From Tetrapyrgos nigripes (Eukaryota; Basidiomycota; Agaricomycetes; Agaricales; Campanellaceae): DNA of 64,000 nucleotides. The stretch lies in assembly GCA_013368315.1 (NCBI GenBank), contig JAACJM010000067.1, forward strand, positions 124,001 to 188,000, given 5' to 3'. Below, one piece after another: positions 21,954 through 34,400 of the stretch; the first letter of the stretch is position 1; each line of letters begins with the position of its first letter. The notes beneath the pieces were generated by a model. It was not told where the DNA came from. It was given only the letters and a program-made list of their open reading frames with translations, and did no database searches. The translations under genes were made by a program, and so were the position numbers.

Positions 21954-23210
21954 AACGCAATAAGAAAAAGAAAAGAAAAGAAGAAACATACACGAAAACA
22001 AACGGCATACCCCAAGCTGTAATCCTGACCCTCCCTCATGCCCACTTCCTTGAGTTCTCCAATTATCACTTCTTCGTCTGCACAACCATACCCAGACTGC
22101 GAGAACGTCGATGAGAACGAGGGTGTCCTGGTCACCCAAGCCCAACCCCAATCTAACCCTCCCCTTTGTCCACAGTACTTGTCTGGTCGGTTTAGGGTTC
22201 TTGCTGCCAGCTGTATATCACTGTAGTTTGACAGCATATTTCAGTGTCTGTGTTTGGTGGTTTATTGAAAGGAGAAGGCAGGCGAGTGAGGAAAGGCTGT
22301 TGAGTGAGGTAGGCAATGAAGGTATGCGTAGCCAGGATTGGGAAGCAGGGGTAGAATCAGTTATGGGACTATTAACCCCCTGGGATGCATTTTGGAAGTA
22401 ACAATAGTGGCATGGGAGAGAAAAAGTCACAGCAACAAGGAGTGGGAGGGACTGGTGATGGCGTAGATATTGGGAACCAGGTCCTTGGATAATGTGGTTG
22501 AAGGGTAAGAGTAATTTGATATTGTGGTTGAGGAAAGAGAAGGGTCAAATGCAGGGTTGATGAGAGAGTGGGTCATGCAATGCCAAAACAAGTGAATAGT
22601 TGCATTGGTATGAATGGAGAAGGAATGGGGTGATGATAGTTGGAGGACAGAGGGTATGAGGAGAGTAAGAGTCGTCACTGTAGGGAGAAGACGACGATTT
22701 GGAGCAGAAATTGGACAGAATTTTTGGGCACTGGGTACAGATATCACGAAGTCAAGCATTGCAGCAAGGAGAATAGAGACAAACCAATGCAAATCAGAGC
22801 AATGCAGAGAGCATATCATTAGATAATGACAACTTCTGCGAAGGCTGCAACTGCAAGGCTGGGGTCATCCCTGTTTTTGTAGCAGGAGCAGGTGAAGCAG
22901 TCGTAGTCGCTTTACTCATTTTTGTAGTACTAGCAGTAGTCAAATGCGACTGCAATGTTGAGACCTTCCCTGTTTTTATGGTAGAGACTGTACTTGCTGT
23001 ACCCATTTTCATAATTAACTGGAGATGACTTGGCACTGCCACTGAAAACAACAACATCAGTTGTGAGGGGAGGATTTTGCAACATTCAGCGCCAGACGTG
23101 AGGAGAGTTGAGTAACCCAAACTGAATTACATATGCACTGACAGCCCCTGAATGAACATTCATTAGGAGGCGGAACTCTTTCCACTACTACCACCACTAC
23201 CACATCCACC
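21954..23210. other. intergenic, no supported gene
   Basis: Several overlapping open frames on both strands but no consistent coding phase. The minus strand at 22794-23120 would give a Thr/Ser-rich low-complexity peptide, which may be chance. No transposon termini found. Confidence 0.35.
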
Positions 23211-24742
23211 ATGAATGATCCAGAATCCCAGTGCGAAATCTCCCCCTCTGTTCCAAACATCCTACAACTGGAAGAGACTCAAAATAGCCTTAGTGACACT
23301 GAAAAGGGCCAGGCAGGCATCAGACAGTGTCAATCCTCTGGAAAATCCTCTGCACCAGCAGCAGATAGGGTTGGACATGTGGAAGGAACCAGGGAGGATG
23401 AATAGTCCCTTCACTTTGTTGTGTATCTATATAAGACTTACCATCTTCCTTGTAGGCAATTCTGAATTCCTGAAAGATGTAAAGGAGAGAATTAACCTTC
23501 ATCCACACTTGTTGAGTGAGTCTCACAGCTTCTTTGTGCATGTGTGCAACACTGACCATGTTTTGCCTAGAACTCTCTGCCTTTGCACTAGAGTGTATGG
23601 AGTTTGCCATCCAGCAGAAGGACTCTAGCTCATCTATCTCCCCTGCTACCAGTGACTTGTCTCAGCTCTCTGGACTCTCCCAGCTCTCCCTCACCTCACA
23701 AGAGATGACCAGCAGCATTACCACTGCTGGCTCTGTCCACACTGTGTCCAACTTCGAAGCATCGTCCTATTATAATGCCATCTCTGACAATCCCCCTCTT
23801 CTCATTTACTGAACTGGGTCTGAAAAGTATCCCTTCATCCAGCCCACAGGCACACAGGCCTATTGGGTCACCAAGTCCCTCCATGGTGTCTTTAACACCC
23901 CACTCAATCATGTATGGAATGTTGTTGGTCCTGGTATTCATGACATCATTCAGGCCAGGCGCCTTCGATGGACATCTATTGATGGAGCTAGGTTCATCAC
24001 CCATGAAACAGACAAGAAGGATGTTCATGGCCCTGTTATTATCTGGATGGGTGTCATGCCTGGCTCCACCACTGCTGATGCTGCCCATGACATTTCTGCT
24101 GAGATCCTTGAGCTTCTGAAGGAGCATGGAGTTGAGGATGTTGAAGTTGAGTGGAGAGAGTCAGTCTATTGGAAGGCTACTGGCCCCTCTCTTCTTCATG
24201 TTGTCCATAACAACAATCCCACTGTCCACGTTTGTCGTCCTCTTACTGCTGCACTCAGTGTTCCCCTTGCCACCGAGCAACAACCTGATGCCCAGGGTAG
24301 TCCTGCCTTTGATCTCCAGGGTAGTCTTGCCTTCTTTTTCCATGAAAAACATGATAAGAAAGGTAACCCTAGTGCCAGGGTGATGGGTGTCAGCTGTCGC
24401 CATGTTCTCTGCAACACAGATAGGGAGAACAATGCACCCTATGAGCTCAAAGGCTCAGATGCACATCGCAAGCCCATCCAAATCATGGGCTCACATTGCT
24501 GGCAACACTTCCTTGATGACATTCAAGCCTGTATCAGTGACCATGCACTAAAGGAACTCTTGGCAGCAGAGAAGGAGCCAAAGAGTCAGGATGAGGAGGC
24601 TGTGGAGAATGAGGAGGCACTGAGGTTTATGTGTGAGATGTTGGCTAAGGAGCAGAAGGCTGTCAAGGACTTGGAGAAGTTCTACAACGACTCCATGAGG
24701 GACTTTGGTGACAGTGAGCGTCAGGATATCAGTTACCTTGAT

Positions 24743-24747
24743 TACTC
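24743..24747. repeat. target-site duplication of copia element, left copy
   Basis: TACTC directly precedes the 5' LTR and recurs at 29974-29978 directly after the 3' LTR. Confidence 0.9.
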
Positions 24748-25093
24748 TGTTAGAAATTGAAGTGCACGTTCTTGTCTCTTATTTGCTCCCTTGACTCACG
24801 GACAGTGGTGCACTGTGGTGTGAGCTTATTTCGTGTCCGGACAGTGCGGACATCCTATTTATTCAGACTTGCATACTGACATCTTGCTTGTGGCAAGATG
24901 TCTTATATACCTTTGTTTTACATCTCACACCTCAGCATTCATCCTTCTGTGCTGAGGTGAGTAGCACTACTGTTACTATTTCTTATTTATCTTTACTGAT
25001 GTTACCTATGTAGACTTACCGTCTATTCTATTAGGTAGCTAATATATTATAGCATTCATCCTTCTGTGCTGAGACTTACTGTCTATTCTATTA
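24748..25093 (+). repeat. 5' LTR of copia element
   Basis: 346 bp, beginning TGTTAGAAATTG and ending CTATTCTATTA. It contains internal short repeats: TTCATCCTTCTG(T/C)GCTGAG and ACTTAC(C/T)GTCTATTC each occur twice. A TATATA-like stretch at about 24904 could be the promoter. Confidence 0.93.
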
Positions 25094-25106
25094 GGTTATG
25101 GGCCCC
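25094..25106 (+). promoter_or_regulatory. primer-binding site, probably half initiator-tRNA type
   Basis: Immediately after the LTR lies GGTTATGGGCCCC. It resembles the complement of the initiator-Met tRNA anticodon stem-loop (GGTTATGAGCCC, recalled from general knowledge), with one change, rather than the tRNA 3' end. Copia-type elements priming from an internal half of initiator tRNA are known. The assignment is inference. Confidence 0.45.
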
Positions 25107-25242
25107 AGCTCTGCCTGTTTTTGACAGATCATTAACTCTCTGCGTGCGCTCCGTCCTCCACACTCATTCTATTATTCCTTTGAATTATCTCACATATTCC
25201 TCCATTATTCCTTCGAGTTCTCCACTCATTTAATCCACCATC

Positions 25243-28200
25243 ATGCCTTCTACGTCTGCTACCTCTCTGAGCTCAGAATCCATCCCTATGCTGCAAACTG
25301 GCATACCTTGGCAATCTTGGAGTGGCCCTATGCAAGGGAAACTTCAACGGTATCAGGTCTGGTGCTATGTTACTGGGGATATGTCTGTCTTGCCACGACC
25401 TGCAACTCCAGATTTATCTGGGATTGCTGTCTCAGACTTTTCCACTAGAGCCAGTCTCAAACGTCTCTATGCTGAGGAGAGCCGCACCTACGAGGATTCC
25501 CTTAAGGCTGATGACCATGCTATTGGCCTCATCAAGGAACACCAGGTCACATCTACTGGTCTCTTGGCCTACTACACCAAAATGGCAATCATCGAGAAAA
25601 AGTATGTCGAGGGTGAGTCCATGCACGACCACCTCAACTTCTTTGATATGGAGAACAAGAAACTTGAAACCTCAGACCGATTTGGAGATGTATTCCTTGC
25701 TCAGCTCATGCTCATGTCCCTTCCTCATGATGGCTCTATGTGGGAAACCACTGCTGTCATTCTCCTCAACTCCACTACCCCCACTAGTCCTCTCTCCACT
25801 ACCAGTGTTCGAGCTCGTCTTACCCAGGAGTACACATGACTCTATGGCACTGCAGAGAACCCTACTGAGCATGCTATGCTAGCTCAACAGAAGGCTAAGG
25901 GTAAAGGGAAGTCAGGAAAAGCAGGAAAGGAGTGGTGTGGTTTCTGTAGGATCCCTGGGCATAAGGAGGAAAATTGCAGGAAGAAGAAGAGGAAACTGGA
26001 ATGGGAGGCATCTCAGAACATGTCTAGGGACATGAGGGACAGTGGGAGGAAGAAAACCACATCAGCTGCTATAGCTCGTGATCAGGAGGATTCAGATAGT
26101 GAGGATGACTCAGACTCAGAACCATCTCCTCCCCCCAAGGCTTCCTTTGCCACTATCTTTCCTGAATTCAACACTCACTCCCCATCCTCTTCTAACCACC
26201 TCCACGTTTTCATTGCTGCTAATGTTGCTGCCTTCATTGCCAAGTCTAGCAAGGACGAAACTTTCATTGACTCTGGGTGCTCTCGTCACTTGAGTCCACA
26301 CCGTGAATGGTTTGAGGATGAGTCTTACTCCAAACTCGATAAACCCATTCCTATCCACCTCGGAGATTCCTCAGTTGTCTACACCATTGCTACTGGTACC
26401 CTTCAGTTCCTCATGAACACTCCAGATGGTGTCGTACCAGCCAACATACCAAATGCCCTTCATGTTCCTGATATGAGCGCCTCTCTCCTCTCTGTCTCCC
26501 AGTTCACCAATAAACGCAAGCACACTATCACCTTCGATGGTGATGACTGCTTCATTACTCATCGTGTTACAAAGAGGTGTGTTGCTACTGGTCTGAAGAC
26601 AAACAGTGGCATCTATCAACTGGTTGCACGTCCCTGCCTAGCTGAAACGTATGCCCATCTCTCTTGATCCTCCACAACTATCAATCTTAACCTCGCTCAT
26701 CGCTGCCTAGGTCATCTCGGAGAAGACAATCTCAAAAGACTGGTAGCAAAGGGCATGGTTGAAGGGGTTGATCATATAGAGGGTCATTTAGATTTTTGTG
26801 AGGCTTGTGCAGCAGGCAAGCAACATGTATACCCCTTTCCCTCTTCCAATAAACGGGCTCGTAATAAACTTGGTTTAGTTCACTCCAATATCTGTGGTCC
26901 CTTTCCTCCTTCACGTAACAGCTTCCGTTACTATATCTCCTTCATTGATGACAACACTCGTAATGTCTGGGTCTATTTCCTTCGTAACAAACATGAGGCC
27001 TATGCCCGTTTTGGTGAATGGAAATCCATGGTCGAGTTACAGACAGGCTTGAAGGTTAAGGTCTTTCGGACTGACAATGGTGGAGAGTACACATCTGCTG
27101 AATTTGAGGCATATCTCCGTAATGTTGGCATCATCCATGAGAAGACAGCTCCTCATACCCCCCAGCAGAATGGTCTTGCTGAGGTCCTCAACCGCATCAT
27201 TGTGGAACGTGCTCGCTGTATGCTTTTTGAAGCTAAGCTCACAACTGGATTTTGGGTTGATGCTGTCATGACTGCTGTGTACCTCATCAATCACTCACCT
27301 GCCTCTCATCTCACCTCCTGTACACCTCATGAAGCCTGGTCTGAGAATAAGCCTTCCTTGAAGCATCTCAAGCCCTTTGGGTGTCCAGCCTATGCATATG
27401 TTCCCAAGGTCAACCGGAAGAAACTCGACTTCAAGACTCAGAAGTGTATCTTCATTGGATACGAGCATACCAAAGGCTATCGCCTCTGGGACTCTCATAA
27501 ACATCAGGTTGTTACCTCTCAGAATGTCATCTTTGATGAGCGTCTCAATCCTCCTGAACCCCCTGCTCCGACTCCAGATCTCTCTGAGTTCATTGTCAAG
27601 GGTGACATACCAGGAGAAGGCCTACCAGGCATTTCTCGAGTGGGAGATGCATGGGATGAATCTCCTAATGCTGATACTCCTATTTCTGTACTGCCAGCTG
27701 CTCCCAGTGACAATCCAGATGACCTTGATGGTCAACCTCATCCACCACATGAGCCAGTTGATATTCCTCCTCCACATCCTCCATCTGCTCCTCCTTCACC
27801 TCCTCCTGTACCTGTGCCTCGTTGTCACAATCATTGTCGTACTGAGTTGGAGCTTCTTCAACAAGAAGCCGGGGAACTTGTTGAGGGTCGTCGCGAACGT
27901 CGTCGACCTGCACGGTATGTTCAGGACACTCCCCCTCCAGTTCCTCCTGATAACAGGCCTCCTCCTCATGAGGAAGAGCCTCAAGCTGAGGAAGAGGAGA
28001 TCGAAGATGTAGCCCTGGCCTTTGCTGCTATTGTTCATGCTCAACTGGCTTCAGAGCCACGTTCTGTGTATGAGGCACTGCATGGACCTGATGCCCCTCA
28101 CTGGCAGGAAGGTATCAACAAGGAATTGGGGTCCCTTGTTTGGACTAAGACCTTTGAGGTCATTCCATCCCTTCCTCCTGGCCGTACTGCTATCAGTTCA

Positions 28201-29640
28201 AAGCTGGTCTTTAAGATCAAGTGACATGCTGATGGCACCATAGAGCGGTACAAAGTGCGCTTAGTTGCTCACGGATTCTCTCAGATTCCTGGTATCGACT
28301 TTGACCAGGTTTTTGCACCAGTTGTCAAACTCACATCCATCCGCATTCTTTGTGCCCTTGCTGTTCGCCTCAAGCTCCACTTCCATCACCTTGACATTGA
28401 TACTGCCTTCCTTAATGGGGACTTGGAAGAGGAGCTCTACATGCGTCTTCCACATGGCATTGGGGAGTACTCAGGCAAATTAGTACGTCTCCTTCGCTCC
28501 ATCTATGGCCTTAAGCAAGCCTCCCATGTGTGGAACCAGTTACTCCATTCAGAACTTGCAAAACTTGGTTTCATACGCATCCATGCAGACCACTGCATCT
28601 ATGTCCTCCAAAAGGGGAAGAACATTTGCTTCATTGCTGTCTACATTGATGATATTGGGCTTCTCTCAAATGATCTTACATTCATGCAGAAAGTTAAAGA
28701 CCAACTCCGTGCTTGCTTCAGCATCAAGGACCTTGGTCCTGTCTCTCAACTACTTGGCATTGCCATAGAATACAACTGAGAGGCTCGCACTATTTGACTT
28801 TCCCAGACTCGCTACATTGAAGAATCCCTTGCTCGTTTCCATTGCAATGATGGTCATACATTCATCACTCCTCTTTCTTCAAGTATAAAGTTGTCGAAAG
28901 ATGACTGCCCTCTTCCTGGTCAGTCTGATGTTGATGCTTCACATTACCAGTCTATCATTGGTACTCTCATGTATGCCATGCTTGGTACCCGTCCTGACAT
29001 TGCTTTTGCTGTTGGGTCTTTGAGCAAATTCAGCTCTAATCCTGGCAGAGTGCATTTGGACCAAGCCATCCACTGTCTTCGTTACTTGGGTGGTACAAAG
29101 CATTGGGGCCTTGAGTACGATGCTCAGAGTGAAGATGGCTTAACATCTCTCATTCTAGGGTATACTGATTCGGACTGGGCTGGTGATGTTGATACTCGTC
29201 GCTCTACCAGTGGTTATGTGTTCTTAATGTGTGGGGCTGCTGTCAGCTGGAGTAGTAAGCTTCAGTCTTCACCTGCACTCTCCTCTGTTGAGGCAGAGTA
29301 TATGGCTTGTACTCGGGCAGCTCAAGAAGCTATTTGGCTTCGTCAACTCCTTGAGCAGTTGGGTTTTGCACAAACTGGACCTACAGACCTCTGGGGTGAC
29401 AACCAAGGTGCCATTGCACTTGCTCAGAACCCTGGAGATCACCCTCGTACAAAGCACATCCAACTCCGGTATCATTTCATTCGCACTGCCATTTCAAATG
29501 GTTCTGTTCAACTTGACTATGTGCCTACATCGCAAATGGCAGCTGATGGATTAACCAAGGGTCTTTCTGGTGATAAGCATAATGCTTTTGTTTGTCTTAT
29601 CGGAATGAGCCTGCGCCCGAGTGGGAGTGTTAGAAATTGA
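25243..29640 (+). pseudogene. copia Gag-Pol polyprotein with five premature TGA stops
   Basis: One frame runs for about 1466 codons without a frameshift, but TGA stops break it at 25837, 26665, 28222, 28777 and 28795. In order: gag (codons 1-200), a CCHC knuckle (C-x2-C-x4-H-x4-C in CGFCRIPGHKEENC, about 231), aspartic protease (FIDSGCSRHL, about 343), pre-integrase HHCC zinc finger (HRCLGH ... FCEAC, about 487-525), integrase core with D, D and E in FIDDNTRNVW, RTDNGGEY and NGLAE, reverse transcriptase (AHGFSQ, LDIDTAFLNG, AVYIDDIGLL) and RNase H (YTDSDWAGD, SSVEAEYMA, PRTKHIQL). All five stops are TGA in places where CGA (Arg) fits the family. The final stop lies just inside the 3' LTR. Confidence 0.93.
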
Positions 29641-29973
29641 AGTGCACGTTCTTGTCTCTTATTCGCTCCCTTGACTCACAGACAGTGGTGCACTGTGGCG
29701 CGAGCTTATTTCGTGTCTGGACAGTGCGGACATCCTATTTATTCAGACTTGCATACTGACATCTTGCTTGTGGTAAGATGTCTTATATACCTTTGTTTTA
29801 CATCTCGCACCTCAGCGTTCATCCTTCTGCGCTGAGGTGAGTAGCACTACTGTTACTATTTCTTATTTATCTTTACTGATGTTACCTATGTAGACTTACC
29901 GTCTATTCTATTAGGTAGCTAATATATTATAGTGTTCATCCTTCTGCGCTGAGACTTACCGTCTATTCTATTA
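29628..29973 (+). repeat. 3' LTR of copia element
   Basis: 346 bp, same length as the 5' LTR with no indels. By hand alignment there are 13 transitions between the two copies, 12 falling at CpG dinucleotides in one copy or the inferred ancestor. It keeps more CpG than the 5' copy. Confidence 0.93.
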
Positions 29974-30771
29974 TACTCTCCACCCATTACTGTTGGCTTT
30001 GGGAAAGAACAGTTTACCCTTGACTGGGGTGCATTTGCCCTCAATGACAGGTGGCAGGCTCAATTCAAGGGAAATGTCATGGATTTTGGTGTGTTTTGAC
30101 TCCTGTTTCTCATTGGATCTTCATCTCATCTAACAAAATCCACATTATTCAGGAACAGTGATTCCTCCTGAGAAGCTTACAGAGATGATGCATGCTAGGC
30201 ACAATGGTGCTATGGCATTCAGGTATCCAGAGAACCACCAGTTCAGAATTAATGGCATTGTCTCTCAGCAGCTTCTGACCAACACAGACCAGCTCAATGA
30301 CAACAGCGAGGAGTGTCTCATTGTTGTTAAAGACAGCAACACCACAGACATTACAGTTGGTCATGCAACTGGCATGGTGTCCTTTATTCGTGACGATGGT
30401 ACTGGTGAGGTATCAAGGGAACTTGCTGTCTACAATTATGACAAGAAATCTGGTGTGTTCTCTGCAAAGGGTGATTCTGGATCCCTTGTTGTTGACTACA
30501 AGGGCCATATGGTTGGAATGATCCATGCTGGGACTTTGAGGGGTGGTTCAGACAGGGCAGACATCACATACTGTATTCCTGCTTGGTGGCTCATTGACTG
30601 CATCAAGGAGAGGTACCAACATGCTGACTTCAACCAGCTCACCTGGATTGCTGTGTAGAGGCAACAACACCAACATCAACCTTCTCCTCTCCCATCTACA
30701 TGATCCTTCATCAGACATCCCCTGTGACTCATTCTACATTCTCAGTGCTCAATTATCTATTGTATGATTAT

Positions 30772-31454
30772 TTGTGTTTTCAATGCGAGGTGGCTCAGAA
30801 TATTAACATTACGACATCATAACACCTCTATTGGCAAGGCAACGGTCTATAGTCTAGGGAGTGGCATCAGGTAATGGATAGTGGCTACAAAACAGTCCGG
30901 GAATGAAATTACTGGAACTAGAAAGCAATGTTCTAAATAGGTGCTGTTTTGTTTCTATAGATAGAATAATAAGATAAGTATGGGTCCATGATTGCAGCAA
31001 AGATAGCCCGCGAAGAGCAAGTGCCAAGGAACAACGGGCCGAGGTCGTTATGATGGGATAAGAAAGCAAAATCATCTGAAAGTTCAAAGCAAGATAGCAA
31101 TTATCAACAAAAGAAAGAAAAAAAGAAAAAGTAGGTCTGGCTATTTTGAACCTGAAAAGCAGCAGACCCATCTCTACAACTTGCAGCAAATGCAAAGCAG
31201 TCAGAAACCATCGACTCAAACCATCCGATTGCCGCTAAAGTTGTACGGTCGTAAATACGACGACTCGGAGACAGGAGCTGCGTCGCTGAGGTTTTGGGAG
31301 CTCGAACCAGCAGAGAAGAGGTTCACAGACAAGGCATTTACGGAAGGACTTTGTCTACTCTGCTCGCTCATTGATGAACGATTGAGTAGTGGGCGTGTAT
31401 CTTGAAGGACATCTTCCTCATTTGAATAGAAGATAAGCCCTTTCCAGAATGCCG
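30772..31454. repeat. duplicated 3' end of the TDT transporter (copy 1)
   Basis: This stretch is a diverged direct copy of about 34750-35484, covering the last coding portion and 3' flank of the transporter gene. On the minus strand it still encodes FWKGLIFYSNEEDVLQDTRP ... YNFSGNRMV with the stop at 31216, and that frame stays open to 31542. Homology stops at CAGAATGCCG near 31454, inside what is the last exon in the intact copy. No upstream transporter exons exist here, so it is a truncated pseudogene tail lying directly downstream of the DUF6535 gene. Confidence 0.8.
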
Positions 31455-31490
31455 CAAGGGACCCTGGTACACCGAGGAGACGATGCTGTT

Positions 31491-34400
31491 TCAAGAGTTT
31501 GTTGACTTTTTGGTCCTGAATGACGACTTCGGCTTGGTGCACACCACTTTACCCACCAGTTTCACAAACGCGATCTGTTTCCGACACCATGTCCTGTTTC
31601 GCGCATATCTTGTTCGTTGATGAGTCAACAGTATACACCGACAACGAGCGAGTAACTTATCCTGTCCCTCCATAACCAGCGAATATCCCGATCGCTGAGG
31701 AACATCAATAGCGTTGGCAAGGATCTTCGCGCCTCTGCGACTGGTGAGCCATCCCCAATTGCCCATGAGACTGTCGGAAGAATACTGGTGAGCACTCCAG
31801 ACCAGCTGTAGTATGGCTGAGACACTATCCGGCTCTTCATTGCTCCACAAGCCCGCGTATATGGACTGGACTAGCCTCGAAATGCTTTGGGCAAAACGGA
31901 TTTGACTGCTTTGGTTGACCTTTTCAAATACTGACGCACTGGATAGTGTTTGCAGTGCACGAAGATGGTTGGGGATACCTCGTGGTTCACGGATTAGATT
32001 CATGAAGCGGGCGGTTATGGACACCATTAAGCTGTTCACTATGCATGTTGAGTCAACGCGACGTGATGTGTTGGGTTCCTGGTGGAGATATTCTCTCACC
32101 ATGACATCCAGCATTTTTCGAGGAATGAAGTATCTGCACATTATACCATCCACTAAGGTCTTCAACACCGGGTACATGTCACACTGTTGGAGTGAGACTG
32201 GTGCTTTACGGAGCGCAGTGGAAAGCTTCGAGCAAACAGAGCGAGCTGTGTAAGGAGGAGGGTAATTGGGACGAAACTGGAATCGAGTGACAAGCAACCA
32301 AGCAGCTTGAAGACAAGAGACAGGATCTCGAGCTCCATCCTGCAAGTCTTTGAGAATATAATCCCAGACTTGACGCAAATCTTGATCACCGAGATGCTCG
32401 AAGTCGGCTTCCTCCATCCTGCAAATGTATTCTTCAACTGCTAGTCTCGCAGAAGCGGCTGCTTCGGTGTCCCATGCAGCTTCACCCGAAGAGAAGAGCC
32501 CCATGGATTGCACCAATAGCCTGAGTGTGAGATCATTGACAGATACCTGACCTAAATTCAGATATCTTCGCAAGGCAGTCAAAGGTCCAGTGGTGTTGAT
32601 AGAAGCCAAATCGTCTTCTTCGAGCTGAAAGGGTGTCTCATCGCCCGGGTAGATGTTCCGACACATGAGCTCAAACTCGTATGGCATAGTACCCTGCAGA
32701 ACCATGTTCACTGAGTCAAGAAGATAGATGCTCAGAATGTAGAGCCGCAAGGGCTTCCAAGTCGCCACCGAGTCGAGTTTGGACAGGGTAGCTCGGGTCT
32801 CTGAAAGCCAGGTCGAGGGGCAGAGGTGTATCAACGGTTTCGAGGCAAGTCTCTCAAAGTGTGCACAAAGAGAATAGCAGAGAGTGGTTATGGAAGGAGG
32901 ACAGTTCATTGGGTAATAGAGAGGGAGGTGAGTCTCGGTCTCTGGAGGCGGTGACATAGGGTGATAGGAAGTTGTGGTGTTGGTATCGCGAACCAACATC
33001 ATGCTATGCCATATTCTGAGCGATGTCGCCGCGAATAAACGAGCTTGGCCTGTTATCTCGGTGTGCTGACTGAGGGAGCTTTGGAATTGGCGGATGAGGT
33101 ATTGTGTGCTTTGCATCCAATTGACACGCATTGCAGCAATCGCAGAGTACTTATATTGCCCTGAGATAGAGCGGTCTCGTAAGGACGAGAGTGTCTCGAG
33201 AATATGACGGCAATGTAGGGGAATAGAAGTGATATCGCGGTGAAGTTGTTGTCGAGGAGTCTGGACAAGCATCCAAGCTAGTGACCAAAGGGCCTGAGGA
33301 CACGCTAAAGAACTGCGCTCGCGGAAAGAGACCTCTGTCCAACTTTCCGACCTCCAGATGAACTGTGTGATGCGGGATAGTATGTTGACCTCTGGATCTG
33401 ATGACAGCAGGATCGCTGAGAGGAGCGATCCGTTGGTTGTGCGTACCCCATGAGTATACCCCAGTCTGTCCCTTGTCCTGGGATCATAGATAGCGTCTGG
33501 AATGGCTTCGATAAAGGGTAACAGCTCGCTGTCATCGGACAGTGACTTCATGGTGTAGATCATAGCCTTTTGATCGCGTGCCATAGTGTCCTGGAGGGGC
33601 TTTTCCAACATTGCTTCCGTCAAGGTCTGTTCACCACGGCCAAAATGATGTCTACGGGAAAGAAACATCCCCATGGCATTTCCGGCACTCCAAAGAAGAT
33701 TTGACAACGGTGTGCGATATGGAGCATCCAGGTAAAGCAACGGTAAGATGGTGAGCATTAAATAGACCACCAGGAAGGCGACCAGAACAAACGTGACGAT
33801 GTATGTCAATATCACGTTCACCGGGAGAAGGAACCCTACGAGGCCAGCGAAAAAGAAGCAGAGAGAGATATGAAGCAAGATGGGGATCACATCCACAAAG
33901 GTATGCATCCCAAAGCTGCGTAGGCCGAAGTACATGAATGCAATGACTCTCGCGCGACGGACAGGGGAAGGCTTCAAGTGTGTTTTATGGATGAAGTCTC
34001 TGATCCATTGTTGGACGAATGTAGCCAACAGCGAGCATGTCAATGCTAGTGCTAAGCTGAGGAACCAAAACACATTGCATACTATGGAAGATAGTGGAGG
34101 CTGGAAGGGAGGCAGTTGATCAATTGTCGTCTCTGAGCTGGTTCCGTTCAAAGTCGATGACAAGTGCTGTGCAATCTGGCTGAGGAAGGCGACGGCGTCT
34201 TGTACTGGATCGGGCTGCAGCATCTTGTAGCTCTCGATAATAAATGCAGTAAGACTGGCTGAGTACAGTGCAGACTAGTGCTCGTCAGACTCCCTATTCG
34301 AAACCTAGAAGACTAGAAACGCACAAAGAGTAATATTCCGTCCATGTCTTGCTTCCATCCTTGCAGCAGGGTTTCGTCGTATCGACTTGCTTCATCAATA

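Larger units (their letters stand above)
24748..29973 (+). mobile_element. full-length Ty1/copia LTR retrotransposon
   Basis: Two 346-bp LTRs (24748-25093 and 29628-29973) bound an interior with a single degenerate polyprotein. The 5-bp target duplication TACTC shows integrase-mediated insertion. The order gag, protease, integrase, reverse transcriptase, RNase H is diagnostic of Ty1/copia. A primer-binding-like site follows the 5' LTR and a purine tract GAGTGGGAG (29619-29627) precedes the 3' LTR. The element lies in the coding sequence of a protease-like gene in the same orientation. The LTRs differ at 13 sites by my count, 12 of them at CpG positions. Confidence 0.95.
23211..30658 (+). pseudogene. 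trypsin-like (S1/PA-clan) serine protease-like gene, split by a copia insertion
   Basis: Host coding sequence lies on both sides of the retrotransposon: 23211 to 24747 and 29979 to 30658. Removing the element and one copy of its TACTC duplication restores one continuous frame (..LDYS then PPITVGFGKEQF..), and a 64-nt intron follows at about 30094-30153. Conserved pieces include VEWRESVYW, a His in SCRHVLC and GDSGSLVVD, which would be the general-base His and nucleophile Ser. Similar Agaricomycete proteins form an expanded, uncharacterised family. The gene is dead twice over: by the insertion and by an in-frame TGA at 23810-23812, which probably derives from CGA. Joins before 23600 are uncertain; the start at 23211 is the first good ATG. 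Confidence 0.75.

Noticed and set aside
24748..29973. Classical ascomycete-type RIP (CpA-targeted)
   Set aside because: The transitions seen are at CpG, not preferentially CpA, so a CpG methylation or CpG-type process fits better.
31216..31542. Independent small gene downstream of DUF6535
   Set aside because: The frame is the duplicated end of the TDT transporter without any of its upstream exons, so it is treated as a truncated copy.
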